Shown here: piece after piece, positions 11,403-24,144 of the stretch | Numbering within the stretch: the first letter of the stretch is position 1 | Layout: every line of letters begins with the position of its first letter | Assembly (NCBI GenBank): GCA_036852015.1 | Contig: JAANDG010000587.1 | Span: forward strand, 1-64,000 | Direction: 5' to 3' | DNA length: 64,000 bases | Origin: Pelodera strongyloides | Lineage: Eukaryota > Nematoda > Chromadorea > Rhabditida > Rhabditidae | Notes under the pieces: generated by a model | What the model was told of the DNA's origin: nothing | Database searches by the model: none | The model's input: the letters and a program-made list of their open reading frames with translations, nothing else | Translations under genes and position numbers: made by a program

Positions 11403-13112
11403 TTGAAGAACAGTCGCACAAGGGGGTCATACGCATGTAAATAAAGATATGCCTCATCATATAAGCCTGGAAACCACAGGACCATATAGCAAAAGACGCA
11501 AAACTGGGAAACACAGCGGCGGATGGTCTGTTAGATAACAAAAATGTTGAAAACAGTGCGAATCAAGCTATATGCATAACGGGCTTAAGCTGTTGGCGAC
11601 AAGTTGTGCGATACCACTTTTGACAAAGACAAAAGATCGTAAAAAAATCACTCCACGGAGGATTCAAAGAAAACCCGTTGACAAGAATCTTTCTCAGTCT
11701 TTCTCTTGTTTTTTTTCTCTCTTTGCATCCATCTCTTGTCACTCTATCTCTTTCTCTCTCTGTCTCTCTCTCTCTCTCTATCTTTCTCTCTGTCTCTTTT
11801 CTTCATTTCTTACTTATATGTGTTAGAACACCTACTCAAAGTAATTGGCCTCCTTACTCCTTACGAGTTAGAACTCTATGTCATGTGCGATGGGGGTTTT
11901 TTTATAATGAAAAAGTGCAACAAAGATATAATACATAAACATAAGATGTATAAGTCACAAGGACAACCTTATATAACAAGCAGAGTGTTTTATAAAGATG
12001 TGTCATCATCACATAGTAAAGTAAACGGGATTAGTGAAACTTTGTGTTGGAAGGCCAGTAAGCCGCTGATCACAAACAGCCCTAGTGTTGTTCCGCGAAA
12101 CGCGGTAACGTAACGTAACTGCTATACCTTGTCCCAGGTACAACCGAATTAAGATCTCACAAGGAGGATTTATTCAGTAGTGAGAATACGGTAGCTGAAA
12201 AGGGCGGCGTTTTATAGGGTAACAGCTCTAGAAGGTATACGACCAGATGGTCGCGAGCGTAGCATGACAATCCGAACGATGGTGATGTAGCAGCGAGAAG
12301 AGAGGCGAGAGAAGGTGTACCTGTAAGTAAGTAGATTATTAGCGGACTCTACGTGCCTGTGCCATCGGATACATTATATTAAATTACTTCGTATGTCAAT
12401 TGGCCTCATCTGTGTGTATGAGAAAGAAATGTTAGACATGCATGGTACCATTGTCGATAGTAGGATTACTAACTATGTTTCAATATATTGTAGCTATCGT
12501 ATACTACAAGTCGGAGGTTTGCTAAGCCTAAGTGTAAACCATAGTCCCTCCCTTTTTAACAACAGTTGTCGATTGTAGCTGTGTTCTTTTAGGGAACGAA
12601 CGGCACCGAGCTGATGAAAAATCGCAGAGTGCACAGTGGGATATGAGGACTTAATTGTCGTTTTTCGCCGAAGTTTATGAAGACATTCGCCGACGATAGC
12701 TGCCCGCTTACTGATCAAGCACCTTCGTGGTATACTGATTGGCCTAAATCCTAAATGACGCGCCAACTAGAATATAATAACATGTTCGCGCGAATGTTGT
12801 CTGTTTATATTCAAACAAGTTGACGAATACTATGCTACATGGCAGTCCAAACGACATTATCCTCTAAATGTTTAATCGTGAAAAGGGAACCTTTCAGTAT
12901 AGAAACACGCCAAATTGGCTGAGAACGTTTAATAAGTTATTTGAAACATCCACAATTTTATATGTAACCCACATGACATAGGTAGTGGAGGAAGTCACCG
13001 CTCTCTTACTATTAGGTCTAGTTAACCGATGATGCACATCACAAATTCGCGTTCAATTTCGATCTTTTTTTTCCGCACACAACAACTCAAGAAATCGCAA
13101 ATGAGACAAATG
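11403..13112. other. No gene recognised; CT microsatellite
   Basis: 11689-11810 is CT-rich simple sequence and accounts for the Leu/Ser-rich frames there. The remaining open frames (for example minus 12766-12494) have no recognisable motif or splice neighbours. Confidence 0.4.
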
Positions 13113-13418
13113 CTTACTTTGAAGAAGTAAAAAGATAAAGATAAAGTGCACCGGGTTATATCAACCGAATCCGCCGAAACGGTGCACCGGGGTCCGCTTC
13201 ATTTCTGAAGCCGGACATACTTGCCTTTAAACTTCCCGGAGGCCAATTTTCTCGGGAAGCCGATTTATCTCCGCCGGTTTTAACCAGCTACCAACTTTTA
13301 CACCTTTGGTGAGGTGAAGGGGTTACGGGCCGGGCTCGAACCAGCGACCGGTGGCGTGGAACAAGGCGCTTGCCACTGCGCCACGCCCCCTGTTAGATTA
13401 CTTACTTTGAAGAAGTAA
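13113..13418 (-). mobile_element. tRNA-derived SINE, copy 1, with 18-bp TSD
   Basis: On the minus strand the element begins (about 13390) with a tRNA-like head: box A region GTGGCGCAGTGGCAAGCGCC and box B GGTTCGAGCCC. A ~170-bp body follows and an A-rich tail of aagat units ends near 13131. An 18-bp direct repeat, cttactttgaagaagtaa, lies at 13113-13130 and 13401-13418, a clean target-site duplication. A second copy lies at 15527-15776. SINEs of this type are transcribed by RNA polymerase III and mobilised by LINE enzymes. Confidence 0.85.
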
Positions 13419-13689
13419 GTAATCTAATTGTAAGTCAAAGCAGTAGAAACACTTTAAAATCATCCCATCAAATTCACATTGAATCTTTGTTTGAAGGAAA
13501 ATCAAAATTTACACAGATCACTTTGAAATCTGCAGTATCACTGAACAACATACTGTAAGAGTTTTAGTTCGAATTTAGTTATTTATGTTAATTGCAAGTA
13601 ATAATTCCATCAAAGCGAACGAACATGTGTGCTCTTTTATAGATGTTTATTGGATGACCAAACAATCTACATAGGAAATGGGTAAACCC

Positions 13690-13890
13690 GTTTTTTTATA
13701 CTGTTCACTGGCTTTTTTCGTGGACCTGCCCATCTGGTGAACAATTCGTGACCAACTCGTGACCAAGTTTCATCGAAAACGGTCATCAGTTGATCACCAA
13801 CTGGTCACCAGTCGTGAACCAGTCACCAGATGGTTTTTAGATAAAAACCATTTGGTGATGGGCCAACGACAGTTTTTGTTGTTGTTATTA
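13690..13890. repeat. Dispersed TTTGGTGAC-type repeat
   Basis: Contains repeated, partly inverted versions of ccatttggtgac, gtgaccaa and gtcaccagat in an imperfect hairpin layout. Related blocks occur near 1660-1760, 20925-21110, 52340-52540 and 61585-61660. Probably a decayed non-autonomous DNA transposon family; exact ends are unclear. Confidence 0.5.
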
Positions 13891-13969
13891 TTTCGTTTTT
13901 CTGTGTATTCGTTCGAAAAAAAGACACCCTCGGATAACCTTTTATTCCCTGGACGACTTTTCATATAAT

Positions 13970-15526
13970 TAAAAAAAATTTCTTTACTCTAGTTGATTCG
14001 GTTAAATTATTTTACTTATTTCACAGCATATTATCCATATATTATTTCATTCACTTTATTGTGTGTACCTTGGAAGTCAAATATTAAAAATTTGATTTCA
14101 TTTTATTACAAAATATGTAAACTCGCACGCTCATCAAATTTGTAAAGTTTGCTGCGAAAATTTATATTTCATACCTAGTGAAGCGTTCGAAATTGCAGAA
14201 AAAGAGAATCATTTTAAAATCAAACATATACATGTCATAAGCAAAAACCTTGAAACTGTACTTTGAACTCCCTTGAATAAAGGTGCACGCTCTTGAAGCG
14301 TAAAAACAAATTTAAAAAATTTAAATTTAAGAAATTCAAGAACGACAGATACAATGTAGGAACAGTCATGTGGTAAAAGAAAGAAAAACTTCCATTTTAT
14401 TTGAAATATTCTCATGATGATGATGTCGGGTTCCAAGGAAAATTTTGTATTTTCATGAGAATTAGTTATTCTGCTTTTCGTTATTTGCTCAAGATATCTT
14501 CTTCGTGCTCGGGCACGTATTCGTGCAAAAAAAACTCTACATTGTGTTATTGTAACGTAACGTGCCCCTGATATTCCTCTGCGTAACTTGGTCACCAATT
14601 ATGGAAGTTTTTCTGTGGAACATAAAGAATGTTCTATGATTAGTTAGTCGAATTCCCAACACACAAAGTAGGTTCACGAGCTGTATTTTCACAAAAACGT
14701 TGAAAAGGATTTGATAGCTGACGAAAAGAAGTTCAATTTGCGAGCACTTGTGTCTCGTGCGAAAATTTCCAATTCTTGTTATCATTTCGTTAGCGACCAC
14801 CTGGCGTAGAGATGGCGAACACGCTGCGTAACATTTTTGGGGCTGTAAATGCTCGTTAACAACAATTCAAACTAAGATCCCGTTATAAAAACATCCTTCT
14901 TACTTTTATTGCAACGTAACCTTTGCTGAACATTTTGTCTTTCAAATTTATTATCCAAGCTCATATTCATATATCTCTTAAACCTAAATTAAACAATTTA
15001 ATGGGGTCCTTTGGCCATTTCTTTCAAGAAAACTGGACACCATGCGCTTGGGCCCACGCTTAGCTTAATGTGCATTTCTTAGCATTTTTGGTCGACGCCA
15101 CTCCCACTAATACGCATGCAAAATGCCTTTTCTCAGTCAGCTGAAATATTACCCAAAAGAAAGATGAGAGGTTCCTACGTAGAGACACATGCAACCGTGA
15201 AATTGGAACCTTTATTTTTTATATTTGTGTTCAGTTATTATTTGTTTCAATGAAATAGAACTATGTTTGTTTTGACGTCCGACGTTCGCGCTACCGCGTT
15301 TAGCCTGTATTAATTAGCCTGTGCACTAAGTTCATAACATATAACTTTATAACTTACAACTTTTAGAAAGTCATGAATTCATAGCTGTTTACAAAATAAA
15401 TTTTTCGACAAGTTGTTTTTTCCTTCCTTTGTGATTCGTTTATACTAAACGAATATGAATTTCCTTTAAAGGGAGAGAGTCACCGACCCTTTGGAACTCA
15501 CTGATTCGACTTATGCACAATTAAAA
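13970..15526. other. No gene recognised
   Basis: AT-rich sequence. About 14225-14310 is a copy of the dispersed repeat with cttgaataaaggtgcacgctcttgaagcgtaaaa. Minus-strand frames at 14209-14800 have no recognisable domain. Confidence 0.4.
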
Positions 15527-15776
15527 AAATAAAAAAATAAAAAGAGTACCGGGTTATAACAACCGAATCCGTATAAACGGTGCACTGGGGTCCGGTTCAT
15601 TTCTGAAGCCGGACAATCTGGCCTTTAAACTTTTCGGAAGCCAATTTTCTCAGGCCGACTTATCTCCGCCAGTTTTACCCAGCTACCAATTTTTACACCT
15701 TTGGTGAGATGGAGGGGTTCCGGGCCGGAAGCTAACCAACGACCGGTGGCGTGAACAAGGCGCTTGCCACTGCGCT
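15527..15776 (-). mobile_element. tRNA-derived SINE, copy 2
   Basis: Shares the body (ccgggttata, ccggttcatttctgaagccgg, acacctttggtgag) and tRNA-like head (cgcagtggcaagcgcctt on the minus strand) with the copy at 13131-13390, ending in an A-rich tail at 15520-15545. Several head bases have changed, including the box B region. Flanks suggest only a decayed duplication (tgcacaatta / tgcatgatta). Confidence 0.8.
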
Positions 15777-15972
15777 TGTGCATGATTATAAATTTTCCAA
15801 TCTTCTCACTTCTGCAGAAAGTAGAAAGTATCCACTGATTAAATAATGAATTTGTCATAGAAAACATAACCGTCTGAAAAGAAAATTACTGCAGAAAACG
15901 CACATTACACCTTTACACCTAGGAATACACCTTTATATGGGCGTGGCCACAGCAAAATCTTTGATTTTATCA

Positions 15973-16912
15973 GAGGCCGTATTTTAACTGAAATTTTCAT
16001 CTCGGAATCCCATCTCGGAATCGTTTCGGAATGCGATTGGTATTTTGAGTGCGCTAATCTTTTCGGAATTCCATCTCGGAATCCATCTCGGAAAAGCATC
16101 TCGGAAACCATCTCGGAATGCTCTCGGAATGCATTTGGTATTTTAACTGCAAAAAAAGCATCTCGGAATAGGGAAAATTCCGAAAATTTTGTCAGCTAGG
16201 TAGGGCAGCTGAATTATCTCGGAATTGCCTTATAATAGTCATAATATGACCAGAAAGTAGTTCTTTTCTTTATTTTTCTGATATTATTACATAACTCGGC
16301 ACTATACAACTATATGGCATTTGCGCGGCTCCAATCGGACAAAATAAGTTTTCAATTTTCTTTTCAATTTTCAAAAGTTTGCCTTATTCCTATGTGTTTT
16401 GCAGCGCTGAATCCGAAAACATTGTTCACATAGGTTCATTGTGACCTAATAAACAAATGACAAAATAAAATTTTAAAACTTCATTTACTACGCTAATAAG
16501 GACTAATATTTTGTGTTTACTCATCTACTAACTCCCTATTCCTTCATTTCTTAATTTCACCTAAAAATTGCGAAAACAATTAATAAATTTTTCGATCAAT
16601 GGATCGTTAATTGTATTTGCAAACGATTGGGTGTAATTGGTTACCCCTATTTATGAAGTTTCATGAAGCTCTGCCCCTTATAAGCGATATTTTAACTAAA
16701 AAGCATGCTGCGAAATTGAAAAATAAATATTCCCGCCGTTTAGTTCTGTCAATTGTTGCATTGTGTACAATATCCATTTCGGAAATATTCCGAGAGCTCG
16801 CGGCGCTACTAAAATACCGAGCTCGGAAATCCATCTCGGAAAGCATCTCGGAATTGAACCATCTCGGAACGTTCCGAAACGATTCCGAGATGGCTATTAA
16901 AATACGGCCTCA
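15973..16912. mobile_element. 940-bp element with CATCTCGGAA subterminal arrays
   Basis: Ends in the inverted repeat gaggccgtattttaa (15973-15987) / ttaaaatacggcctc (16898-16912). Both ends then carry clusters of the decamer CATCTCGGAA and close variants, about nine near the left end and five near the right, mostly in one orientation. The inner ~550 bp is AT-rich and has no transposase. Dense subterminal repeats are typical of transposase-binding arrays, so this looks like a non-autonomous DNA transposon. Confidence 0.8.
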
Positions 16913-18286
16913 GTTCTGTCAAAGCCTGAAACTGTTGCGTTGTTTTCTATGCTACGTTGATTCATTTTAATTCACCAGACATTGCTAACATTATTTTTCT
17001 TGGAAAAATGTTTTCTAACTTCTCAGGTACTGATATTCTGCTTCTCTTGTTTTCACATGGCAGCAGTCTCGCACGCTCGAGAGGAGTATACACTAAAATT
17101 GACATAATGCTATTTCTCTCACGTTTTTGTTTAGCCACAATTGCACTACACAAATATTGTCTAATTTGCAGATGTAGAACTCTGAAAACTAATAATTACT
17201 CAATGCACTAATAAGTTAATAAGAAGTGCACATGTATTTCCTAATTTTAGTGGGAAAATACTGGAGAAACAACCTATTTTACATAACAGTGCCTGGAAAA
17301 TCGCGGCGATTGTTCTGCACAACAACGGCAATTGATGTGCGTTATAAGTGTGGGTTTTACTGTAAAGTGTCATACACCTCTTCCTGTCCAGAAAAGGCAA
17401 ACTTTGATAATGCGCAGCGAAAAAAAAATTTCGCGCACCCATAGCAAGTTTGCCGCCGAGCAAGTTTTAAGCGCGCTTCGTGCCACGTTTTCGCCATGCA
17501 CCACCCCATTTCATCAGTAGCCCTACTGTTTTACGAACCTAGAACAACTGCTCAAAACGAACATCGCAAAGAAACTTTAATTAGGGCTCTGCACTTTGTA
17601 CTCCCTGCCAAAATGAGGCTCAATTGCAACATCCATTAACCGTCGTCCTGCAGAAATTGTTTGAAATTGAAGAGCTAGCACATTGCGAGCACAGGGCCTT
17701 TCGCTGTCTTCCCTAGAATTCTAATGAAACAAAAGCACACAAGTAAATAGAAGCCACGTGTGTTCGCATAAAAGGACTTTTTCTTTGTTTATTGTGGATT
17801 CTCTTGTTTCACAAAAAAAAATTTCTTCTTATAAGGTCATGAAGAGAAAATGAGAGAGAGAGGGAGAGAGAGAGAACGAGAGACAGAGAACGAGAGTGAG
17901 AGAGAGATGGGTTTAATCATCTAAATTGCAACACGTTTCGTATGTAGAATAATCAAAGACTGAGGATGTACTTTAGTCTTTATCCACTAGCGTTCCGAAA
18001 TGCAATTTTTGGTGTTACAAGCAGAGTTAGAGTCATCGTGGTTTTATACCCTTGTTGAATATTACTCACTCCTCAAACACTTGGAATCTAGCGTTATGAG
18101 ACTCCCTCGAATGTATCTGTTAGATCCTTTCTCACTCGTTTCTCATAACTTATGTTTTGCACTTGTCTACCGTTGCTACTATCAGGTATAACGCGTTTAT
18201 TTGGTTTTATAACGCGTTTATTTGTTGGTTACAACTTAACAGAACAAAATAAATATGCAATTCGGAAGCCCGTACAACAACTACGG
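16913..18286. other. No gene recognised; GA microsatellite
   Basis: 17850-17910 is (GA)n simple sequence. Small open frames at 16957-17520 and 18000-18191 show no splice neighbours or motifs. Confidence 0.4.
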
Positions 18287-19440
18287 TCAACTATTAAACA
18301 ACACAATAAGAACAAATTGCTTAGGGAGTAGAGTTGTTCCTCCTTGATTCTCCAAAGAGTCAGCGATATACGGCTCCATCCCTTTTGCTGACTTCCAGCG
18401 ACCGCGCCTTTGCATCAGATGTTGTGGGACTCCATTCCCAATGCCAAACGAAGTCGCAGCTTTCCTTAACACATGCGTGCCCTTGATCGTGACCCCAGCG
18501 TCGGCCGCGGTTCTGACGATGTGCTTTGCTGCGGCCGTATATCCCAATCTGCCATTCCGGGACGGAAAAAGTGGCCCTTCGTGGGCACGGCTAAGCCACC
18601 ATTCCAGTGCACGGTAACTGACGGTCCCGGGATCCGCACGAACAAACGTAGTCCGTCCATTCCCAGCTTGATCGTTTTTTGCCGACGATATCATTATTCC
18701 GAAGACACCGGGTTCCGCTTGTCTGACGTCCGCCATATCGAGCGCGAGGCATTCGCTGATACGCAGATGAGCGCCATAGAGAAGGACTATCATTGCCGCG
18801 GCCCGCCTTGACGCCAATGTATTCGTTCTTTCCGCGTGTAACAGTATCTCCCCGATATCCTGCACTCCATCGGGTTTGGCTAAACGAATTGAGGCCATTG
18901 TTAGCATGAACTCTTCGTATTTACCCAATTAATCATCGACTGGAGATGCAAATTGCGCCACTGACAACTGACGGACTACCGCCGATGACTACTGTAAAAA
19001 TCCTCATATAAAAACATGTAAAGGAAAAACAGCAAACTCTGCACAGAAGGTAAGACAAAATAATAATTCGACTACCTGAAGCCTTCTTGGCGACTCTGCA
19101 CCTGGAAGATGCTTCCTCCACCCAATTGGACAGCTGTCTGGCGCGCCACTAGGGATACCACCGTTGAAGAACTGGAAGGCAGCAATCTGGCTCCGGACAG
19201 GCGAAGGAGATTTCGGTCCACTTTTCAGGAGGTAGGCAACCAGTGAAAAATCAGCTTCGGGGTCGATACCTTGGCACTCAGCATCGCAGCACCGCTTTGC
19301 CTCGATCTTCTTGTACTGGTACAGCGTCGATGGCGCTTTGCATAGCGAGATCACGGATACCAGTGCTCTTCCCGTGGCAAGCCTACCGGTCAGTCTGCAC
19401 GACGCCAAAAATCCGTAGATTTCGGCACGTTGCCTTGCAC
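18287..19440 (-). pseudogene. Tyrosine recombinase (phage-integrase fold), intron-containing, one in-frame stop
   Basis: Two minus-strand exons join in phase: 19440-19076 and 18988-18287, with donor gtagtc and acceptor acagtag. The first exon encodes an N-terminal SAM-like core-binding domain (APSTLYQYKKIEAKR region). The second encodes the catalytic domain: Arg in LYGAHLRISE, a Lys in SSAKND, the HxxR box in THVLRKAATS, Trp in RGRWKS at the H/W position, and Tyr in MEPYIA. All expected catalytic positions are present. A TAA stop at 18931-18929 lies in frame just before LGKYEEF and separates the two domains. A TTTTCAG acceptor at 19441 implies an upstream exon not identified here. Eukaryotic tyrosine recombinases come from DIRS/PAT/Ngaro retroelements and Cryptons; no reverse transcriptase was seen nearby, so a Crypton-like element or a solitary remnant is more likely. 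Alternatively the stop is an assembly error and the gene is functional. Confidence 0.75.
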
Positions 19441-20134
19441 CTGAAAAGACATACGTCAGGAATTAAACTACTGAATGACTTGGGCGGGTGGGTGGTTTGT
19501 AACCATAAATACACGTCAATGAGTGTTATTTCAAAAAGTTAGTCGTATCGCAAACATTTACGGAACCCCGCCCCTTTTTGAAGCGCGGGAGTTTCAAATG
19601 TTCTCGCCAGCGCTTGGGATACGGTAGACAAATGCAAAACAACAAATTACGCGTCGGAACGATTTCGGACGTGAAAACCGTTTCGAACGCTCATTCGCAA
19701 AAATTAAAACGCTCATTCGCAAAAGGTTCGAATGGGAAACAGCTATAGGTGTTTTCCGCAATGTTCCCGTTTTGCTTTCATAGCTATTATCCTGTGCTTT
19801 CCCACAAATTTATATTCACGTCCTTTTCTTGAACTCAGAATTTTTGAAGGGAGGTAAGTGTAGTGTCTTCTGTGGCCGTATGCGCGAAAATCGGAAGCCT
19901 CCCCGGTTAAGAGGACTTGTCTCTGCGTGTGTCTGATTCGTGTGATCCCTCTCTTTCTCTCACCTCCCACTGGGATTCTGGGAGCACATTCTCGGTGTTC
20001 GTGCATACACTGTAGTTAAATTTGCAGACCCATGATCTACATATTTTTTTCCTCTCAGACTCTGTTATGGATAATTCGCTGTTTCATGTTTCGCTAGTTT
20101 TCTATGACTTGGTCGAAAGCAATGTTTATTTTCA
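19441..20134. other. Intergenic, no gene recognised
   Basis: Any upstream exon of the recombinase should lie here on the minus strand but none is convincing. The minus-strand frame at 20006-19743 has no known motif. Confidence 0.4.
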
Positions 20135-20140
20135 GTGCTT

Positions 20141-22276
20141 ATGATTCACTATATTCTATTCGGCATATCGTTCCTCTACGGTTTACCGATACAATTATTA
20201 TATATGATTATTATTGTACTGCCACTATTTCAACCGAATATGAATATTGTAAGCTATAGCAAGTTGATTGCTTTCTTTGGGATTACGGTAAGTCAATACT
20301 CATGTGTTTAGAATTCAGCAAAGAAAATATAGAATGCCGATAGCATTGGGGCTTTCAACGAGCGGGAATTGAATCCGTACGTTTGATTTCCGGCCCTTGC
20401 AGCAATCACGCTAACATCATACTGATATTTTCCGAGTCGATTTAGTAACTGCTTATTGTGTTATGACATCTAAACACAACTACAGAAGGTCTAGAGACAC
20501 AAAAACATTCATTTTCCTAAAAAAAAAATACCATAGGAATCCAATTAACACACAGAAATGCCCCAATATGTGTGTGCGTCTACGGAAAAAGTCCCTGTGG
20601 ACTTGAAACATTTTCAGAGTCAAATCGCCTACGTAACAAGTGTCTTCTTGGATCGTCTGCCCACCTTCATTCAATACAATAGCCCTGCAGGGCACTGGTT
20701 TTATCAGTTAACACAGGATAATTTGTTAATATTCAATATTCTCTACTGCTTACGAATACACACGTTCGCAATGATACACTCCAATGGCGCGTTACTGTTT
20801 ATGTACCGCTTGTGCACGGTGGTGTTACCAAATAATTATCATAAGGTGGGTGCATCCTCGAATAATTAGCGAATGGGCCGCACGTGTCATCAAATAATCG
20901 GCATCACAGGAAAACAGAATAATTTCCCAGGACCAGTCATCAACTGGTTCTCATCGAACAAAAAACATTTGGTGATCATGCGGTGATGACGAATGGCCAT
21001 GTTCAGTTGGTAATTAGTGATTAGTTGATGACGGTTTTCGAGAGAAGTGGCCAACAAATGGTGTGGCCCACGCAAAACCGTAGAACCGTTACCCAATGGG
21101 TTCCACCTTTTCCAACGATACAGTTGACTCATGTCATCTATTAATTACAATGGGGTTGATATATCACTTTAGGTTGTTTAGATATTCGCTCAATTTCTTT
21201 TGGTGGCCGTTCTCCCATTTTGTTTGCTACCACTGGTAGCCACTCATCACTTATGGTTGTCTCCAAATTTTTTACAGTATATTGTTACGTCAGACGGATA
21301 TATAGCGCCTTATTTGAATAGTGTAAGTTACTCTTGTAACCCTTTAAGTTACTCTTTCTTATTAGCACCCGGGAATAATCGATATACTGCAACATAAAGC
21401 ATATCACTAAAGAAACCCGTCCAAAAAGTTTGCATGGACAAGTCTTCAAATAAGTACTGTTTTTCCAACGAAAACAGCCCCATAGGAAGGAAATTTCTAT
21501 CCACGATGCCAATAAATACTTATTGTTTAGTGACTCTTGCACAGTTTAAGCTAACGAATAGCTTTTAATTCAGGAAGTTCGGCAGGTCCTTTTTTGGGTC
21601 ATTATCTTTCGCCTGCTTTCAATGTTAGTGGGGACAATTACCTGTCTAATTATCATGTGGCTCGTTTCCAACCGAACAACGGCATCCTCAAAGATGCCCA
21701 TGGCTCTCCGAGGCTTCGTCACGGTCGTACAATGTCACATACCCTCGATTTTCGATGTGAGAAATTTTTCTCCACAAGCTCTTCTTATCTCTCTTTCTCT
21801 CTTGTCGTAGTTACATATAAACTCTGGGTTGACGGGTACCGAAGATATACGTTATTTGATATTGTTTTCCGCTTTTAGCTCTTTTTACTTTGGAAAGATC
21901 GTAGAGACAGCGAAAATGAACTATTGTACATTATTGGGAATTTAATCCACGATCTCATGTTTCACATACAACCGATTCTACTACTATTATTCTGGTGAGC
22001 ATCTTTTTTGTAAATGATACGTGTTTTCCTCGCGAGTTTTTTTTGTGTGGCCTCATACATTATTGAATGCTGTATGTTTTTCTATGCGGTATGCGTATCA
22101 CGTTTTGTTTCAGTCATCAAGTTCGAGACGGCATTGAAAAATTATTTTGCCCTGCAAAGAGGAGACCGAGCCATCTACAAAAAGATGGCCATCACGGAGT
22201 ACACGTGGAACCGCTAGGGTTACAGAAGTGCACGACCTCACCAGGTTTCAGTAACCAAAATTGCTCTGCATCATAA
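20141..22276 (+). CDS. Srg-like serpentine chemoreceptor, paralogue 1
   Basis: Six exons: 20141-20287, 20618-20845, 21182-21322, 21574-21756, 21879-21994 and 22114-22276 (stop TAA). They join without frame breaks to 325 residues, the usual length for nematode Srg receptors. Donors are gtaagt, gtgggt, gtaagt, gtgaga and gtgagc; acceptors end CAG or TAG. A ttttcag six bases before the ATG suggests spliced-leader addition. TM1 contains FLYGLPIQLLY, a DRLPTF motif follows, TM3 ends in a MYRLCTVVLP segment where Srg proteins have an NR...P motif, and the C-terminus RDGIEKLFCP resembles a helix-8 tail. Exon sizes match the neighbour at 25034-27845 exactly for exons 1-3. The role would be sensing external chemicals in sensory cilia. 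The class assignment (Srg versus another Sr family) is from memory of motifs. Confidence 0.75.
20925..21110. repeat. TTTGGTGA-type dispersed repeat in receptor intron 2
   Basis: Imperfect inverted arrangement of acatttggtgatc, gttgatgacgg and gtcatcaactgg. Same family as the block at 13690-13890. It occupies intron 2 of the first receptor gene and is absent from the matching intron of the second. Confidence 0.5.
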
Positions 22277-24144
22277 CGAGGAGTACAAATACAATGGATG
22301 ACGGTGTCCTGGCAAATTGCAGTAATAACTAAATTTCTCACAACGACCCTCATACATAAGATGTAGATCCCGTTGCGGCGCAGAAGCTTGGATTTGTTCA
22401 AGAAGCAAGCAAAAAAACTTGTAGAGGTGAACAGTTGGAAATCCACTGTGATGATGTACTGCACAAATTATGTACTAGTAAATGTTACGTTTCATGTATG
22501 AATAAAATTGTTACCTCCTTGCAAATGGATTGTAACTGAACTTGGTTCACAGTGTCGATCTTCCTCCTCATAAAATTTATCATCTGCACAAAGTTAAGGG
22601 AATGATTGACTGTAGCATGAACATGTCTACATAGTTTTTTTATTAAGATAACACAACGTTACAACTTATAACACAAAGTTAAGAGAATGATTTACCGTGT
22701 CATGAACGAAGCTGAATATTTGTAACATTTAAGACGGGCAAAAGACACCTCTTGAACATCATCTACATCATCATCATTAATATAATACAAACAATGCAAG
22801 CTATCATAAAATAAAATAAAAGAGTCAAATCCGAGAGGGGATGAATAGTTGTTGTTGTCGTTGTTGTTGCTCCTTGTTACAAGCCAATATTGATCTTTGC
22901 CACAAATTCAAAATTCATATTTGGCGCGAAGGCCGGATACGATACGGTATTCACTGCACACAATAAAATTTACCGTGGGTTGCAAACTCCACAATTAGCA
23001 AAACAATTGTATTATTCACAAGGAAGACGTTCCACGTAACCTGATGGGAAGAAATTTGCACAGTGCAGTTGTCCTTCCATATCCCACACACTTACGGCCT
23101 AGAGAAGCGTATTCCTGACACGAGAATTGTAAATTATATTTGTATCAACGTATCGCGGTCCCGCGTACTTACTTGGCCGCCTTTCCTTCAAAGAAAAATT
23201 ACAGACAGCAATACGTAGCTCAACTTTTAATTTTAGTATGTCTTTGTTTACCCTCATTCTTCACAATTTATCCCGCTCTTTGTTTTTACTTCACTTCTTT
23301 CTTTCTCAAACATCTGGGTTCTATAGTTCTATTTCACTGATTCCAATGACCAAATTCATCTACCATGATGTGCCGAAGAAAAAAATTCACAGTTGTAGGT
23401 TTACAATGCCCATCCCTCTCTTCAAAAATCCAGCCCAAGATCGCAGTGGTACGCCAGCTACTTGTGCAGATAAAACTCTGAACTTTAATCGTCCCTACGT
23501 TTAGGCAACGAGTAAGCACATTTTCGAGTTTAGATTAATCCCGCATTTTCCGACAAAAAGTAATTTAGCATGCGCGTCTATTGACACAATGGGAATACGC
23601 ACGGGCACGGCGACATCCATCGTGCGCATCCAATTCTTATACGCTACAATGTTACTAATACGAACTAAACTAATACACTAACCTTAGAAATAAGGACTTG
23701 CTCTTAAGTTGGTTTGCAAACATCTTTCTAATAATAAGTTCAAACACACACACCGCATTTTTGAGCGCCTACGGCCTGTTATGTATTGATGTTACGGCAT
23801 ATTTTTCCTCGTAACAACACGACTTTTTATTTAATTTTTCCTTTCCCTGTATTAAATCAACTTAGAGGCCGTTAATTTCCTCGTTTAATTCCCAGTTCTT
23901 GTTCTCAGTTCACGTAAACAGATTGTCGTCTTCGTTATTTTTGTTATTGTCATAGTCATAACAGTCATAACCTTATTGTCTGACGCTACAAATTCTAGTT
24001 CACAGAGAGTGCTCTCGTATGAACTCTATTTTCCGCAAATTTAAGGCAAATGAATGGCCGCAGCATGCCGAGCAAGCTATGATTGGTCCGCAACTCCGGC
24101 CATACTTGCGTTTTCCGCGTTTTGTACCCTAGTTAAGTGCAGCG
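22277..24144. other. No gene recognised
   Basis: A minus-strand frame of 90 residues (22464-22192) overlaps the last receptor exon antisense and has no known motif. The remaining sequence is AT-rich with short open frames only. Confidence 0.4.

Noticed and set aside
22192..22464. 90-residue minus-strand frame over the last receptor exon
   Set aside because: The plus-strand exon joins in phase with five others and gives a normal GPCR tail; the antisense frame has no support.
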